Notes: a model not told the origin generated them from the sequence alone. A DNA stretch of 64,000 nt from Streptomyces asiaticus (GCF_018138715.1 NZ_JAGSHX010000006.1:6510001-6574000); one strand, 5' to 3'; shown: positions 34,283 to 44,201, counted from the first letter of the stretch. Program-made: numbers and translations.

Positions 34283-35080
34283 CTATGCGCGGAATCCGGC
34301 GATATCGGGCTCGCCCTGCCAGAAGCGGAAGAACTCCTGACCCCAGTAGGTGTCCCACTCCGATACCCCCAGGGCCCGCATCACCGCGTCGATCGCATCG
34401 AAGAACGCCTGGTTGACCTCCGGTATCCACAGGATCCCGAAGACCGCGAGCAGCCCGAACGGCGCGTACGGCTCGACCTGGCGCCGGATGCGGTAGGACA
34501 GCCACGGCTCGATCACCCCGTACCCGTCCAGCCCCGGCACCGGCAGGAAGTTCAGGATCGCCGCCGTGACCTGGAGCAGCGCCAGGAAGGCGAGCGCGAA
34601 GCGGAAGAGCTCCGGCACCCGGTCCGTGGCGCCGAGCCAGAACGGCGCGGTCAGCGCGGCCGCGAACAGTACATTCGTCAGCGGCCCGGCGGCCGAGATC
34701 AGGCTGTGCTTCCAGCGCCCCCGGATCCGGTGCCGCTCGATGAACACCGCCCCGCCCGGCAGCCCGATCCCGCCCATGATCACGAAGATCACGGGCAGCA
34801 CGATGCTCAGCGCCACATGGGTGTACTTCAGCGGGTTGAGGGTCAGATAGCCCTTCGCGCCGATCGTCAGATCCCCGCCGTGCAGCGCGGTGCGCGCATG
34901 GGCGTACTCATGCAGACAGAGGGAGACGATCCAGCCCGAGACGACGAACAGGAACATGGCGAAGCCGGGGCTCGCGGAGTACTCCGTCCACACGGCCCAC
35001 GCGGATACGACCATGATCGCGAACAGACCGAGGAAGACGGGGCTGATACGCCGGTCACGGCGGCTGATGGCGGTGGTCAT
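34283..35080 (-). CDS. Site-2 protease family (M50) membrane metallopeptidase
   Basis: The 265-residue protein has about six helices, the zinc motif LHEYAHA (HExxH) in the second, and NFLPVPGLDGYGV late, where the Asp is the third ligand. Such proteases cut membrane proteins inside the bilayer, often anti-sigma factors. The N-terminus has ISRRDRRISPVFLG. It is divergent from the AfsR-like regulator. Confidence 0.9.
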   Translation of the reverse strand: MTTAISRRDRRISPVFLGLFAIMVVSAWAVWTEYSASPGFAMFLFVVSGWIVSLCLHEYAHARTALHGGDLTIGAKGYLTLNPLKYTHVALSIVLPVIFVIMGGIGLPGGAVFIERHRIRGRWKHSLISAAGPLTNVLFAAALTAPFWLGATDRVPELFRFALAFLALLQVTAAILNFLPVPGLDGYGVIEPWLSYRIRRQVEPYAPFGLLAVFGILWIPEVNQAFFDAIDAVMRALGVSEWDTYWGQEFFRFWQGEPDIAGFRA

Positions 35081-35201
35081 CGGGTGGGGTCTCCATAAGG
35101 GCTGGTGAGCGCTGAGGGGGAAACGACGGACAGTGTGCGCGGAGTTCCGGGCCGGGAGGGCCGGATGTGAGCAGCGCCACGCGCGCGCCCCAAGCCCGCT
35201 C

Positions 35202-35258
35202 GCGACGCGTCACCGTTCCCGCGACGCGTCACCGTTCCCGCGACGCGTCACCGTTCCC
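35202..35258. repeat. Three perfect 19-bp iterons upstream of the AfsR-like gene
   Basis: GCGACGCGTCACCGTTCCC occurs three times in a row without gaps (35,202-35,220, 35,221-35,239, 35,240-35,258). Each unit holds the palindrome GACGCGTC. They end 52 bp before the GTG of the regulator. They could be binding sites for the regulator itself, since SARP proteins bind direct repeats, or simple replication slippage products. Confidence 0.7.
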
Positions 35259-35310
35259 GCGCGTCCGAGGCCGATGCCCCGCCCGGCGGGCCATCCATCA
35301 GAATGGGCCC

Positions 35311-38300
35311 GTGCGCTACGGCATCCTCGGCACCACCCAGGCCCGCCATGACGACGGCACCCCCGTGGACGTCGGCGGGGCGCGGCTGCGTGCGCTGCTG
35401 GCGGCGCTCGCGCTGGCGCCCGGGCGGGCGCGGACCACCGGGGCGCTCATCGGGGAGATCTGGGCCACCGATCCGCCCGCCGATGAGCACGGCGCCCTTC
35501 AGGCGCTGGTCGGGCGGTTGCGACGGGCGCTCGGCAAGGACGCCGTGGAGTCCGTCCCCGGCGGCTACCGGCTGAGCGCCGACCCCGACGACGTCGATCT
35601 GTACCGCTTCGAACGGCTCGCGGAGGAGGGCGCCCGCGCCCTCGCCGACGGCGATCCGGCCAAGGCCGTCGATCTGCTCGACGCCGCCCTCGCGCTGTGG
35701 CGCGGGCCCGCGCTCAGCGATCTGCCCGACGCCACCGCGCCCGCCGCCCGCGCCGAGGCGCGACGGCTGGCCGCGCGGCGCGCCCGGCTCGCCGCCGACC
35801 TCGCCCTCGGCCGCGCCGACCACGCCCTCCCCGCGCTCACCGGGCTCTGCGACGCCCACCCGCTGGACGAGCCGCTGCACGCGCTGCGCATCCGCGCCCT
35901 GCGGGACGTGGGGCGGGTGGCGGAGGCGCTGGCCGCGTACGAGGCGATCCGTACGGAGATCGCCGACCGGCTGGGCGCCGATCCGGGGCCGGAGCTGCGG
36001 GCGCTCCATGCCGAGCTGCTGGCGGTGACCGGCGTGGGGGCGCCCGGGCCGCCGGGCCCCGGTTCGCCGGAGCCCGTACCGGCAGCCACCGCCCGCGGCG
36101 GCGGTGGCAATCTGCGGGCCCGGCTGACCAGCTTCGTCGGGCGCGAGGCCGATCTGGCGGCGCTGCGCGGCGATCTGGCCGAGCACCGGCTGATCACGCT
36201 CCTCGGACCCGGCGGGGCCGGGAAGACACGGCTGTCCCAGGAGGCCGCCGAGGCGGTCGCACCCGGCTGGCCGGACGGGGTGTGGCTGGCCGAGCTCGCG
36301 CCCGTGGACGACCCCGAGACCGTTCCGGAGACGGTCCTCAGCGCGCTCGGGGCGCGCGAGACGGTCATCCTCGGCACGGCGGCCGAGGGGCTGCGCGCCG
36401 CCACCGACCCGACCCTGCACGATCCCCGCGCCCGGCTCATCGAGCACTGCGCCCCGCGCCGGATGCTGATCGTGCTCGACAACTGCGAACACCTCGTGGC
36501 GGCCGCGGCCCACCTCGCCGAGTCCCTGCTCGCCCAGTGCCCCGGGGTCACCATCCTGGCCACCAGCCGCGAACCCCTCGCCGTCCCGGGCGAGTTGGTG
36601 CGTCCGGTGGAGCCGCTGCCCGACCCCGTCGCGCTGCGGCTGCTCCAGGACCGGGGCGCGGCGGCCCGGCCCGGGTTCCGTACCGAGGACGACCCGGCCG
36701 CGTGCGCCGAGATCTGCCACCGCCTCGACGGGCTGCCGCTGGCGATCGAGCTGGCCGCCGCGCGGCTGCGGCTGCTCACCCCGCGCCAGCTCGCCGACCG
36801 GCTGGACGACCGCTTCCGCCTGCTGACCAGCGGCAGCCGTACGGCGCTGCCCCGCCAGCAGACCCTGCGCGCGGTCGTCGACTGGTCCTGGGGCCTGCTC
36901 GACGCCCCCGAGCGCACCGTGCTCGCCCGGCTGTCCGTCTTCGCGGGCGGCTGCGGGCTGGCCGAGGCGGAGGCGGTGTGCGGGGACAGCCAAGAGCACA
37001 CCGAAGAGCACACCGAAGAGCACGCCGAAACCGTGGACCCCCGCGACGTGGCCGCCCTGCTCGGTTCCCTTATCGATAAATCGCTCGTCGTCACGGCGCC
37101 CGGAACGGAGGCCGGAGCAGAACCCGGAGCAGAGCCCGGAGCGGACGGGGAGATGCGCTACCGGCTGCTGGAGACCGTCGCCGAGTACGCGGCGGAGCGG
37201 CTGGACGAGTCCGGCGAGCGGGCCGCGGTCGAACGCCGCCATCTGGTCGCCTACCGGGAGCTGGCCCGTACCGCCGATCCGCTGCTGCGCGGCCCGGCAC
37301 AGCGCCACTGGCTCCTCCGGCTGGAGACCGAGCACGAGAATCTGCGTACCGCGCTGCGCCGGGCCGTGGCCGCCCGCGACGAGCAGGAGGCGCTGTGCCT
37401 GGTGCTTTCGCTCGGCTGGTTCTGGCATCTGCGCGGCCACCGCGCCGAGGCACACCACTGGGCGACCGCCGCTGCCGAGCTCGGGCCGAGCCCCTTCGAG
37501 CCGCCGGTGACGCCCGCGCCGCCGCTGTACGTCAGCTGTATCGCCGCCCCGCCGCCGATGGAGCCCGAGCTGCTGGAGGAGGCGCGGCGCGGGGCGCGGC
37601 TGTTCGCGCTGTCCAACATCGAGGGCGGCCTCCAGGCCATGATAGGCGGCGACACCCAGCGCGAGCTGGAGGGCATCGTCTCCGCCTACCGGCCGGGGCT
37701 GCCCCAGACCTGCGGTCTCCCGGGCGTGCTGTGGTTCTTCGCGGTGATCCTCAAGGGTGACTTCGCGCTGCTGCGGGGGATGGCCGACGAGGCGGTACGC
37801 ACCTGCCGGGAGCTGGGCTACGCGTGGGAGCTGGCGTTCAACCTCCAGCTGCGCGCCAGGGTCCACAACGAGCGGATCGACGATCAGGAGGGCGCGATCC
37901 GCGACGCCGACGAGGCCCTGGAGATCTTCCGCCGGCTCGGTGACGTATGGGGCACGGCGGAGGCGCTGGCCGGCCGCGCCGAGACACGGGAGCAGCGCGG
38001 CGAGGGCGCGGCCGCGGCCGCGGACTACCGCGCGGCGATCCGCTGCGCCCAGGAGTCCGGCGCCCATGAACAGGTGCTGTTCCTCCGCTCCCGGCTGGCC
38101 GGGATCTTCGTGGAGCTGGGCGACGAGGAGGAGGCCGCGGAGGGCGAGCGGATCCTGCGCGAGGTGGTCGAGCAGCGGCAGCACGTGGGAGCCGAGGCGC
38201 TGTCATACGCCCGGACCCATCTGGCGCTGCGCTACGGGTCCACGGGCCGCCTCGCCGAGGCACGGGCCCTTCTGGCCACCTTGCACGGGGAGTTCGAGGG

Positions 38301-38766
38301 CCGGGCGCTGCGGCTGTTCGCGGGCATGGTGGAGGGGATGCTGGCCTGGCTCGACCTGCTGGAGGGGCGGCCGGGCGACGCCCTGGAGAATGTGCGCGGA
38401 GCGCTGGCGAAGACGCCCGGCCGGATGACGGACCTCATCGCGCCGTACATCCCGGTGACCCAGCTGCTCACCGGGGCCGAGGCGCTGAGCGGCCTCGGCG
38501 GCGCCGAGCGGGCCGGGACCGCGGCGCGGCTGGTGGGGGCGTACGACGTGCTGCGCGAGGCGCAGTACTACCGGAAGTCCGCCGTCGAGCGGACGGGTCG
38601 GGAGCGCACCGTGGCCGCGGCGCGGGCCGCGCTCGGGGACGCCGCGTACGAGCGGGCCTACGCCGAGGGCACCGGGCTCACACTGGAGGAGGCCACCGCA
38701 CTGATCCGCACGGGTCCGCCCGGCACCGTTCTGACCGGGCCCGACCCGGGCCCGGCGGCGACATGA
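35311..38766 (+). CDS. AfsR/SARP-family transcriptional regulator with NB-ARC-like ATPase and TPR domains
   Basis: The 1151-residue protein has an OmpR-like DNA-binding domain (1-95, VRYGILGTTQARHDDG to PGGYRLS), a bacterial transcriptional activation domain (about 95-250, ALDAALALWRGPALSDLPD, ADRLGADPGPELRALHAELL), an ATPase with Walker A LLGPGGAGKTRL at about 300 and Walker B MLIVLDNCEHLV at about 383, SREPLAVPGE, then a long helical repeat region. Such proteins activate antibiotic or developmental genes. There is no biosynthetic cluster beside it. The GTG start lacks a strong Shine-Dalgarno sequence. Confidence 0.92.
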   Translation: MRYGILGTTQARHDDGTPVDVGGARLRALLAALALAPGRARTTGALIGEIWATDPPADEHGALQALVGRLRRALGKDAVESVPGGYRLSADPDDVDLYRFERLAEEGARALADGDPAKAVDLLDAALALWRGPALSDLPDATAPAARAEARRLAARRARLAADLALGRADHALPALTGLCDAHPLDEPLHALRIRALRDVGRVAEALAAYEAIRTEIADRLGADPGPELRALHAELLAVTGVGAPGPPGPGSPEPVPAATARGGGGNLRARLTSFVGREADLAALRGDLAEHRLITLLGPGGAGKTRLSQEAAEAVAPGWPDGVWLAELAPVDDPETVPETVLSALGARETVILGTAAEGLRAATDPTLHDPRARLIEHCAPRRMLIVLDNCEHLVAAAAHLAESLLAQCPGVTILATSREPLAVPGELVRPVEPLPDPVALRLLQDRGAAARPGFRTEDDPAACAEICHRLDGLPLAIELAAARLRLLTPRQLADRLDDRFRLLTSGSRTALPRQQTLRAVVDWSWGLLDAPERTVLARLSVFAGGCGLAEAEAVCGDSQEHTEEHTEEHAETVDPRDVAALLGSLIDKSLVVTAPGTEAGAEPGAEPGADGEMRYRLLETVAEYAAERLDESGERAAVERRHLVAYRELARTADPLLRGPAQRHWLLRLETEHENLRTALRRAVAARDEQEALCLVLSLGWFWHLRGHRAEAHHWATAAAELGPSPFEPPVTPAPPLYVSCIAAPPPMEPELLEEARRGARLFALSNIEGGLQAMIGGDTQRELEGIVSAYRPGLPQTCGLPGVLWFFAVILKGDFALLRGMADEAVRTCRELGYAWELAFNLQLRARVHNERIDDQEGAIRDADEALEIFRRLGDVWGTAEALAGRAETREQRGEGAAAAADYRAAIRCAQESGAHEQVLFLRSRLAGIFVELGDEEEAAEGERILREVVEQRQHVGAEALSYARTHLALRYGSTGRLAEARALLATLHGEFEGRALRLFAGMVEGMLAWLDLLEGRPGDALENVRGALAKTPGRMTDLIAPYIPVTQLLTGAEALSGLGGAERAGTAARLVGAYDVLREAQYYRKSAVERTGRERTVAAARAALGDAAYERAYAEGTGLTLEEATALIRTGPPGTVLTGPDPGPAAT

Positions 38767-38770
38767 CAAC

Positions 38771-38804
38771 GGCCGGGCGCGTCCCCCCTGGGACGCGCCC
38801 GGCC
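38771..38804. terminator. Strong two-way terminator
   Basis: GGCCGGGCGCGTCCC (38,771-38,785) and its exact complement (38,790-38,804) form a 15-bp stem with a CCCT loop, in the gap between the convergent regulator and ABC permease genes. Confidence 0.88.
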
Positions 38805-38826
38805 GGTGGTGCGGGGCCGCGGACCG

Positions 38827-39651
38827 TCAGCTCGTCTTGATGCGGAACCTGCGCACCGCGAGCGGCGCCACGATCACCGTGAGGGCCACCGCCCAGCCCA
38901 GGGTCACCAGCACCGGTTCGGCCACCGCGCCATGGCCGCTGGTCAGCGCCCGTGCGGCGTCCGCGAGCCGGGACAGCGGGTTGTACTCGGTGAAGGACCG
39001 CAGCCACCCCGGCATGGTGGCGGTCGGGGCGAAGATGGAGGAGCCGAACTGGAGCGGCATCATCACTATGAAGCCCATACCGCTGACCGCCTGCGGGGTG
39101 CTCAGCGACATCCCCAGCAGCATGAAGATCCAGGTCAGCGACGATCCGAAGACCACGGACAGCGCCACCGCGGCCAGCAGCTGCACGGGCCCGGTCTCGA
39201 GCTCGAAGCCCATGATGAAGCCCATGATCAGCAGGATGACGGTGGACACCAGCATCCGGCCGGCCTCCACGATCAGCTTGGCGATCAGCACCGAGGAGCG
39301 GGCGATCGGCATGGTGCGGAAGCGGTCCATGACGCCCTTGCTGAAGTCGTCATTGACGCCGATGCCGATCGACATCGCGATGTTGAGACCGCCCATCGCC
39401 ATCAGACCGGGGATGAAGTAGTTGACGTACTCGGAGCGGTTGCCGCCGGTCATCGCGCCGCCGAAGACATAGGTGAACAGCAGCGCGAAGACGATCGGCT
39501 GGGCCAGGGCGTCGAACATCGCGAACGGTTCGTACCTGATCTGCATGGCGTTGCGCCGCACCAGCGCGCCGATGTGGCGCAGATTGGCGCGGAGGCCGAT
39601 CCGGCCGTCGCTCTTCCCCCGCACGGGCGCGGTCATCGTGGCCGTACTCAC
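38827..39651 (-). CDS. ABC-2 type transporter permease (DrrB-like)
   Basis: The 274-residue protein has six helices and matches daunorubicin-resistance permeases (YEPFAMFDALAQPIVFALLFTYVFGGA, VMDRFRTMPIARSSVL, AVSGMGFIVMMPLQFGSSIFAP, FTEYNPLSRLADAARAL). It should export a drug or lipid with the ATPase encoded before it. The GTG start overlaps the ATPase stop by GTGA. Confidence 0.93.
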   Translation of the reverse strand: MSTATMTAPVRGKSDGRIGLRANLRHIGALVRRNAMQIRYEPFAMFDALAQPIVFALLFTYVFGGAMTGGNRSEYVNYFIPGLMAMGGLNIAMSIGIGVNDDFSKGVMDRFRTMPIARSSVLIAKLIVEAGRMLVSTVILLIMGFIMGFELETGPVQLLAAVALSVVFGSSLTWIFMLLGMSLSTPQAVSGMGFIVMMPLQFGSSIFAPTATMPGWLRSFTEYNPLSRLADAARALTSGHGAVAEPVLVTLGWAVALTVIVAPLAVRRFRIKTS

Positions 39652-40661
39652 GCGGCGACCTCTTCCAGCGTCTTGTTGTCCTGCGGTGCGGACGCCTTCC
39701 GGCCGGTGATGGCCAGGAAGACCTCGTCCAGGCTGGGCAGTTGGGTGTGGATCCCGGAGATCGCGAAGCCGCGCTCACCGAGCAGACCGATCAGGGCGGT
39801 CAGCTGCTCATCGCTGGCGATGGGCACATTGACCTGGCACTCCTCCACATCGGCGATCGCGCCGCCGATGCCGTCGAGCCCCGCCTGGCTGATGGCGCCG
39901 ACCATGCGGTGCAGCTCACCGGGGTCGGACGGGCGGATCTGGAGGGTGCGGCCGCCGATCTTGGCCTTGAGCTCGTGCACCCGGCCGTTGGCGATGACCC
40001 TGCCCCGGTCGATCACCGTCAGGTTGTCGGCGAGCTGCTCGGCCTCCTCCATGTACTGGGTGGTCAGCAGCACGGTGGCGCCGTCGGCGACCATCCGCCG
40101 GACCTCGTCCCACACCTCGTTGCGCGAGTGCGGGTCCAGACCGGTCGTGGGCTCGTCCAGATAGAGCACCGACGGCCGGCCGATCATGGACGCGGCCAGG
40201 TCGAGCCGGCGGCGCATACCGCCGGAGTAGGTGCGCACCCGCCGCTTGCCCGCCTCGGTGAGCGAGAACCGCTCGAGCATGGCGTCCGCCCGGGTCCGCG
40301 CCTCCTTGCGGGAGAGATCGAGCAGCCGCCCGATCATGTAGAGGTTCTCCCAGCCGGGGAGCTTCTCGTCGACCGAGGCGTACTGCCCGGTCAGCCCGAT
40401 GGTGCGGCGCAGCTGCCGGGGCTGGCGCATCACGTCGTACCCGGCCACCATCGCGGTACCGGCGTCCGGCACCAGCAGTGTGGACAGACACCGGACGACG
40501 GTCGTCTTACCGGCGCCATTGGGTCCCAGCACTCCCAGGACGGTGCCCTCCGGCACGTCCAGATCCACTCCGTCGACGGCCTTGGTGTCACCGAAGTGCT
40601 TGACCAGCCCCCGAACTTCGACGGCGTTGCCGTCCCTGATCCTGTGTTCCCGTCGCGTCAT
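39648..40661 (-). CDS. ABC transporter ATP-binding protein (DrrA family)
   Basis: The 337-residue ATPase has Walker A GPNGAGKTTVVRC, signature TYSGGMRRRLDLAA, Walker B VLYLDEPTTGLDP and the switch His region TTQYMEEAEQLAD, with the DrrA C-terminal extension ending LPSLDEVFLAITGRKA. It powers export with the permease. The ATG at 40,661 gives the usual N-terminus; a GTG at 40,685 would add eight residues. Confidence 0.93.
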   Translation of the reverse strand: MTRREHRIRDGNAVEVRGLVKHFGDTKAVDGVDLDVPEGTVLGVLGPNGAGKTTVVRCLSTLLVPDAGTAMVAGYDVMRQPRQLRRTIGLTGQYASVDEKLPGWENLYMIGRLLDLSRKEARTRADAMLERFSLTEAGKRRVRTYSGGMRRRLDLAASMIGRPSVLYLDEPTTGLDPHSRNEVWDEVRRMVADGATVLLTTQYMEEAEQLADNLTVIDRGRVIANGRVHELKAKIGGRTLQIRPSDPGELHRMVGAISQAGLDGIGGAIADVEECQVNVPIASDEQLTALIGLLGERGFAISGIHTQLPSLDEVFLAITGRKASAPQDNKTLEEVAA

Positions 40662-40709
40662 GCCGCCCACGATGTCAGCCGTCACCGACAGACCACCGAC
40701 AAGCGGCAG

Positions 40710-40743
40710 ACAGCCCGCCGACGGGGGAAGATCGGCGGGCTGT
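40710..40743. terminator. Hairpin between panB and the DrrAB-type operon
   Basis: ACAGCCCGCCGA (40,710-40,721) pairs with TCGGCGGGCTGT (40,732-40,743), a 12-bp perfect stem with a 10-base loop. It can end transcription from panB ahead of the ABC transporter genes. Confidence 0.6.
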
Positions 40744-40816
40744 CGTTGTACCGCGGTGGCTCCTGGCGCCTAAGCGCTCCGCTGGAAGTGCCGTGATGCG
40801 TCGTCGGCCGTCTGCT

Positions 40817-40884
40817 GCGCCGTCGTGGCCGGTCGCGCCCACGCGGCGGAGCCGCACAGCGACACAGCCCCGCGCCCCTTCGGG
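40817..40884 (-). repeat. Inverted copy of a dispersed 70-bp repeat
   Basis: On the minus strand this stretch repeats the sequence at 8401-8470 with few changes: CCCGAAGGGGCGCGGGGCTG, then TGTGCGGCTCCGCCGCGTGG, then GCGCGACC(G/A)GCCACGA. It lies in the gap downstream of panB. Confidence 0.85.
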
Positions 40885-40920
40885 GCGCCATCGAACCGTA
40901 GCGGACTTCTTCCGACCTGC

Positions 40921-41781
40921 TTAGTGGAAAGAGTGTTCCTCGGCCGGGTAGGACCCGCCGACGACGTCCTCCGCGAAGGCCCGCGCCGCGTCGCCCAGGC
41001 CCTGGCGAAGCTGGGCGTACTGCTTGACGAAGCGCGGCACCCGGCCGTCGGTCATGCCCGCCATGTCCGTCCACACCAGCACCTGGGCGTCGCAGTCCGG
41101 ACCGGCGCCGATGCCGACGGTGGCGATGTGCAGCGACCGGGTCACCTCGGCGGCCAGCTCGGCCGGGACCAGCTCCAGGACGACCGCGAACGCGCCCGCG
41201 TCCTGGACCGCCTTGGCGTCCCGCAGCAGCTGCTGGGCCGCCTCCTCGCCGCGCCCCTGGACGGGGTAGCCGCCGTAGGCGTTGACGGACTGCGGGGTCA
41301 GGCCGATGTGCGCCATGACCGGGATGCCGGACTGGACCAGCAGCTCGATCTGGTGGGCGGAGCGCTCCCCGCCCTCCAGCTTCACCGCGCCCACGCCCGC
41401 CTCCTTGACCAGGCGGGTGGCGTTGCGCAGCGCCTGGACCGGGCCCTCCTGGTACGAGCCGAAGGGCAGGTCGCCGACGACGAGGGCGCGCCGGGTGCCG
41501 CGGACCACGGCGGCGGACAGCAGCGCCATCTCGTCCATGGTGACGGGCACGGTGGACTCGTAGCCCAGATGGCAGTTGCCCATCGAGTCGCCGACCAGCA
41601 GCACCGGGATGCCCGCCTGGTCGAGGACGGACGCGGTCATCGCGTCGTAGGCGGTGAGCATCGGCCACTTCTCGGCGCGCTCCTTGGCGGCCGCGATGTC
41701 ACGGACGGTGATGCGGCGGGAGCCCGTGCCCCCGTAGAGCGCCTTCTCGGACTGCTTTCGCGCAGGACTGACGTGCGTCAT
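40921..41781 (-). CDS. panB: 3-methyl-2-oxobutanoate hydroxymethyltransferase
   Basis: The 286-residue enzyme makes ketopantoate from 2-oxoisovalerate and methylene-tetrahydrofolate, the first step to pantothenate. It has the KWPMLTAYDAMTASVLDQAGIP start, LLVGDSMGNCHLGY (metal-binding Asp), VKLEGG (Lys/Glu), HIGLTPQSVN and VTRSLHIATVGIGAGPDCDAQVLV. AGGAG lies ten bases before the ATG. It is divergent from the EmrB-type pump. Confidence 0.95.
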   Translation of the reverse strand: MTHVSPARKQSEKALYGGTGSRRITVRDIAAAKERAEKWPMLTAYDAMTASVLDQAGIPVLLVGDSMGNCHLGYESTVPVTMDEMALLSAAVVRGTRRALVVGDLPFGSYQEGPVQALRNATRLVKEAGVGAVKLEGGERSAHQIELLVQSGIPVMAHIGLTPQSVNAYGGYPVQGRGEEAAQQLLRDAKAVQDAGAFAVVLELVPAELAAEVTRSLHIATVGIGAGPDCDAQVLVWTDMAGMTDGRVPRFVKQYAQLRQGLGDAARAFAEDVVGGSYPAEEHSFH

Positions 41782-41888
41782 CGCTACGGCTCCTGTTCAT
41801 CATCTCGAGGCGCCCTGACGGCGTCCCCGGACCAACCCCATGCTGGCACGGCTCCTGCCGGGGCGAAAGTGGGCCCGGATCGCAAAGA

Positions 41889-41917
41889 TTTTCCAATACG
41901 AGACGGTCTCGTATCGT
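41889..41917 (+). promoter_or_regulatory. Promoter with 19-bp TetR operator for the MFS-TetR operon
   Basis: ATACGAGACGGTCTCGTAT (41,896-41,914) is a perfect palindrome with 9-base arms. It fills the spacer between TTTTCC (41,889-41,894) and TATCGT (41,912-41,917), a 17-base spacing. The TetR gene at the end of the operon is the obvious ligand, giving drug-induced autoregulation. Confidence 0.8.
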
Positions 41918-41938
41918 AAGTCGCCTAGCCTGGGCGGC

Positions 41939-43564
41939 ATGGCAACCCCACCCAGCACCCAGGGCGCACCGGCCGGATCCGGCGCCCCCGAGGCGATCCA
42001 CCGCAGGCGCTGGGCGATCCTCGTCGTCCTGATGTTCAGCGTGCTGGTCGTCGTCCTCGACAACTCGATACTCAACGTGGCGATGAAGACCATCGCCTCG
42101 CCGAAGCCCACCGGACTCGGCGCCACCCAGAGCCAGCTCGAGTGGGCGATCAACTCCTACACGCTGGTCTTCGCCGGGCTGCTGTTCACCGCGGGGATCC
42201 TCGGCGACCGGATCGGCCGTAAGAAGGTCCTGCTCGGCGGGATGGCGGTGTTCGGCATCGGCTCGGTGCTCGCCGCCTTCTCCGGATCGCCCGGTGAACT
42301 CATCGGCTTCCGGGCGCTCATGGGTCTCGGCGCCGCCTTCGTGATGCCCGCGACCCTCGCCATCCTGGTCAATGTCTTCGAACGCGAGGAGCAGGCCAAG
42401 GCGATCGGCATCTGGGTCGCCGCGGTGGGGCTGGCCATCGCCATCGGACCGATCACCGGTGGACTGCTGCTCGAGCACTTCTGGTGGGGCTCGGTCTTCT
42501 TCGTCAATGTGCCGATCGTGATCGCCGGACTGATCGCGATGGTGGTGCTCGTCCCCGACTCCAGGGACCCGGCGCCCGGCCGGATGGACCCGCTGGGCGT
42601 GCTGCTGTCCGTGGTCGGGCTCGTCCTGCTGGTCTACGGCATCATCAAGGGCGGCCAGCTCGCCGACTTCACCGATGCCCAGGTGCTGGGCTCGATCGCC
42701 GCCGGGCTCGCCGTCCTGGCGCTGTTCGTGGTGCACGAGAAGCGCAGCGACCACCCGGCCATCGACGTCGGCTACTTCCGCAACCCCGCCTTCTCCGCCG
42801 CCATCGCCGCCGTCGCCCTGGTCTTCTTCGCCCTCATGGGCGTGACCTTCTTCATGGTCTTCTACACCCAGAGCGTGCGCGGCTACAGCGCCCTCGAATC
42901 CGGGCTGCTGATCCTGCCGCTGGCCGTGGCGCAGCTGATCTTCGCCCCGCGGGCCCGGCTGGTCGTCGAGCGGTTCGGCGCCCGCGCGGTGTGCACCTGC
43001 GGGATGCTGCTGGTGGCCGCCGCCATGTCGGGGTTCCTGCTGCTCGGCGTGGACACCCCGATCGTCGTGCTCGAGGTGCTGTTCTTCGCCCAGGGCGCCG
43101 GAATGGCGCATATCATGCCGCCGGTGACCACCGGGATCATGCAGGCGCTGCCGCGCCAGAAGGCCGGTTCCGGCTCGGCGCTCAACAACACCTTCCGGCA
43201 GGTCGGCGGCGCGCTCGGGGTCGCGGTGCTGGGCTCGGTGCTCTCCACCGCCTACCGCGACCGGATCGGGGACACCCTGGCCGCCGTGCCCGGACTGCCC
43301 GACTCCGTACAGCGCTCGGCGGGCGAGTCCGTCGAGGCGACCATGGGGGTCGCCGAGAAGCTCGGGCCCAAGGGGCAGGCGCTGGTGGGCCCGGCCCAGG
43401 ACGCCTTCGTCCACGCCATGCACATCACCGCCCTCGGCTCGGCGGGCGTCGCCGTCCTCGGCGCGCTGGTCGTGCTGGCCTTCCTGCCCGGCAAGGAAGG
43501 CTCCGGCCCGGCCCCCGACGACGGGCGGCCGCAGTCGCGGGAGGAGGCGTCGGCCGACCGATGA
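41939..43564 (+). CDS. EmrB/QacA-type (DHA2) MFS drug efflux transporter
   Basis: The 541-residue protein has fourteen predicted helices, the DHA2 motifs [13 protein letters not shown] in helix 1, [10 protein letters not shown] after helix 2, and [22 protein letters not shown] (motif C, antiporter). It should export drugs or natural products. The start has a weak ribosome site (GGGCGGC). The ATGA overlap with the TetR gene shows co-translation. Confidence 0.93.
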   Translation: MATPPSTQGAPAGSGAPEAIHRRRWAILVVLMFSVLVVVLDNSILNVAMKTIASPKPTGLGATQSQLEWAINSYTLVFAGLLFTAGILGDRIGRKKVLLGGMAVFGIGSVLAAFSGSPGELIGFRALMGLGAAFVMPATLAILVNVFEREEQAKAIGIWVAAVGLAIAIGPITGGLLLEHFWWGSVFFVNVPIVIAGLIAMVVLVPDSRDPAPGRMDPLGVLLSVVGLVLLVYGIIKGGQLADFTDAQVLGSIAAGLAVLALFVVHEKRSDHPAIDVGYFRNPAFSAAIAAVALVFFALMGVTFFMVFYTQSVRGYSALESGLLILPLAVAQLIFAPRARLVVERFGARAVCTCGMLLVAAAMSGFLLLGVDTPIVVLEVLFFAQGAGMAHIMPPVTTGIMQALPRQKAGSGSALNNTFRQVGGALGVAVLGSVLSTAYRDRIGDTLAAVPGLPDSVQRSAGESVEATMGVAEKLGPKGQALVGPAQDAFVHAMHITALGSAGVAVLGALVVLAFLPGKEGSGPAPDDGRPQSREEASADR

Positions 43565-44169
43565 CCGTACCGGAGAGCTCCGCGCCCAGGCTCCGTGGCC
43601 GCCCCCGCAGCCCCGCCACCGATGCCGCGATCATCGAGGCCGCGCTGCGGCTGTTGGAGGAGGGCGCCTCGGTCGGCGGTCTGTCGATCGAGGGGATCGC
43701 CCGCGAGGCGGGGGTCGGCAAGGCCACCGTCTACCGCCGCTGGCCCGGTAAGGACGCGCTGATGCTCGATGTGCTGCGCTCCCTGGAGGAGCCCAGCCCC
43801 GAGCCGGCCGGGGTCTCGGTGCGCGACGACCTCGTCACCATCCTGGAGTTCATGCGCCGCCGCGGGCTCGCCAAGCGCAACTCCGCCCTGCTGCGCAGCG
43901 TCATCACCCAGATGCACGCGCACAAGGAGCTGTGGCGGGCGTACGACGAGAACGTCATAGCGGCCCGCCGCGCGAGCCTGCGCGCCGTGCTGCGGCGGGG
44001 CCGGGAGAGCGGTGAGATCCGCGCCGATGTGGATCTGGAGCTGCTCGCCGACCTCTTCACCGGCCCGATGCTCGCCCGCGCCATGCTCCACGAGTGGAAG
44101 GAGCTGCCCGAGGGGCTGGCCGAGCGGATCGTCGACACGGTCCTCGAAGGGGTCTCCCCACGCCACTGA
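43561..44169 (+). CDS. TetR-family repressor of the upstream efflux pump
   Basis: The 202-residue protein has a DNA-binding N-terminus ([45 protein letters not shown]) and a TetR_C_16-like ligand domain ([26 protein letters not shown]). It is the last gene of the operon with the pump and most likely binds the palindrome at 41,896. Confidence 0.92.
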   Translation: MTVPESSAPRLRGRPRSPATDAAIIEAALRLLEEGASVGGLSIEGIAREAGVGKATVYRRWPGKDALMLDVLRSLEEPSPEPAGVSVRDDLVTILEFMRRRGLAKRNSALLRSVITQMHAHKELWRAYDENVIAARRASLRAVLRRGRESGEIRADVDLELLADLFTGPMLARAMLHEWKELPEGLAERIVDTVLEGVSPRH

Positions 44170-44201
44170 ACTCCGTTGAGCTCCGCTGAGCGGTTTGTGC
44201 C

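Noticed and set aside
35248..38184. A 978-codon frame antisense to the AfsR-like regulator
   Set aside because: It has no domain and mirrors codon-position bias of the real gene.
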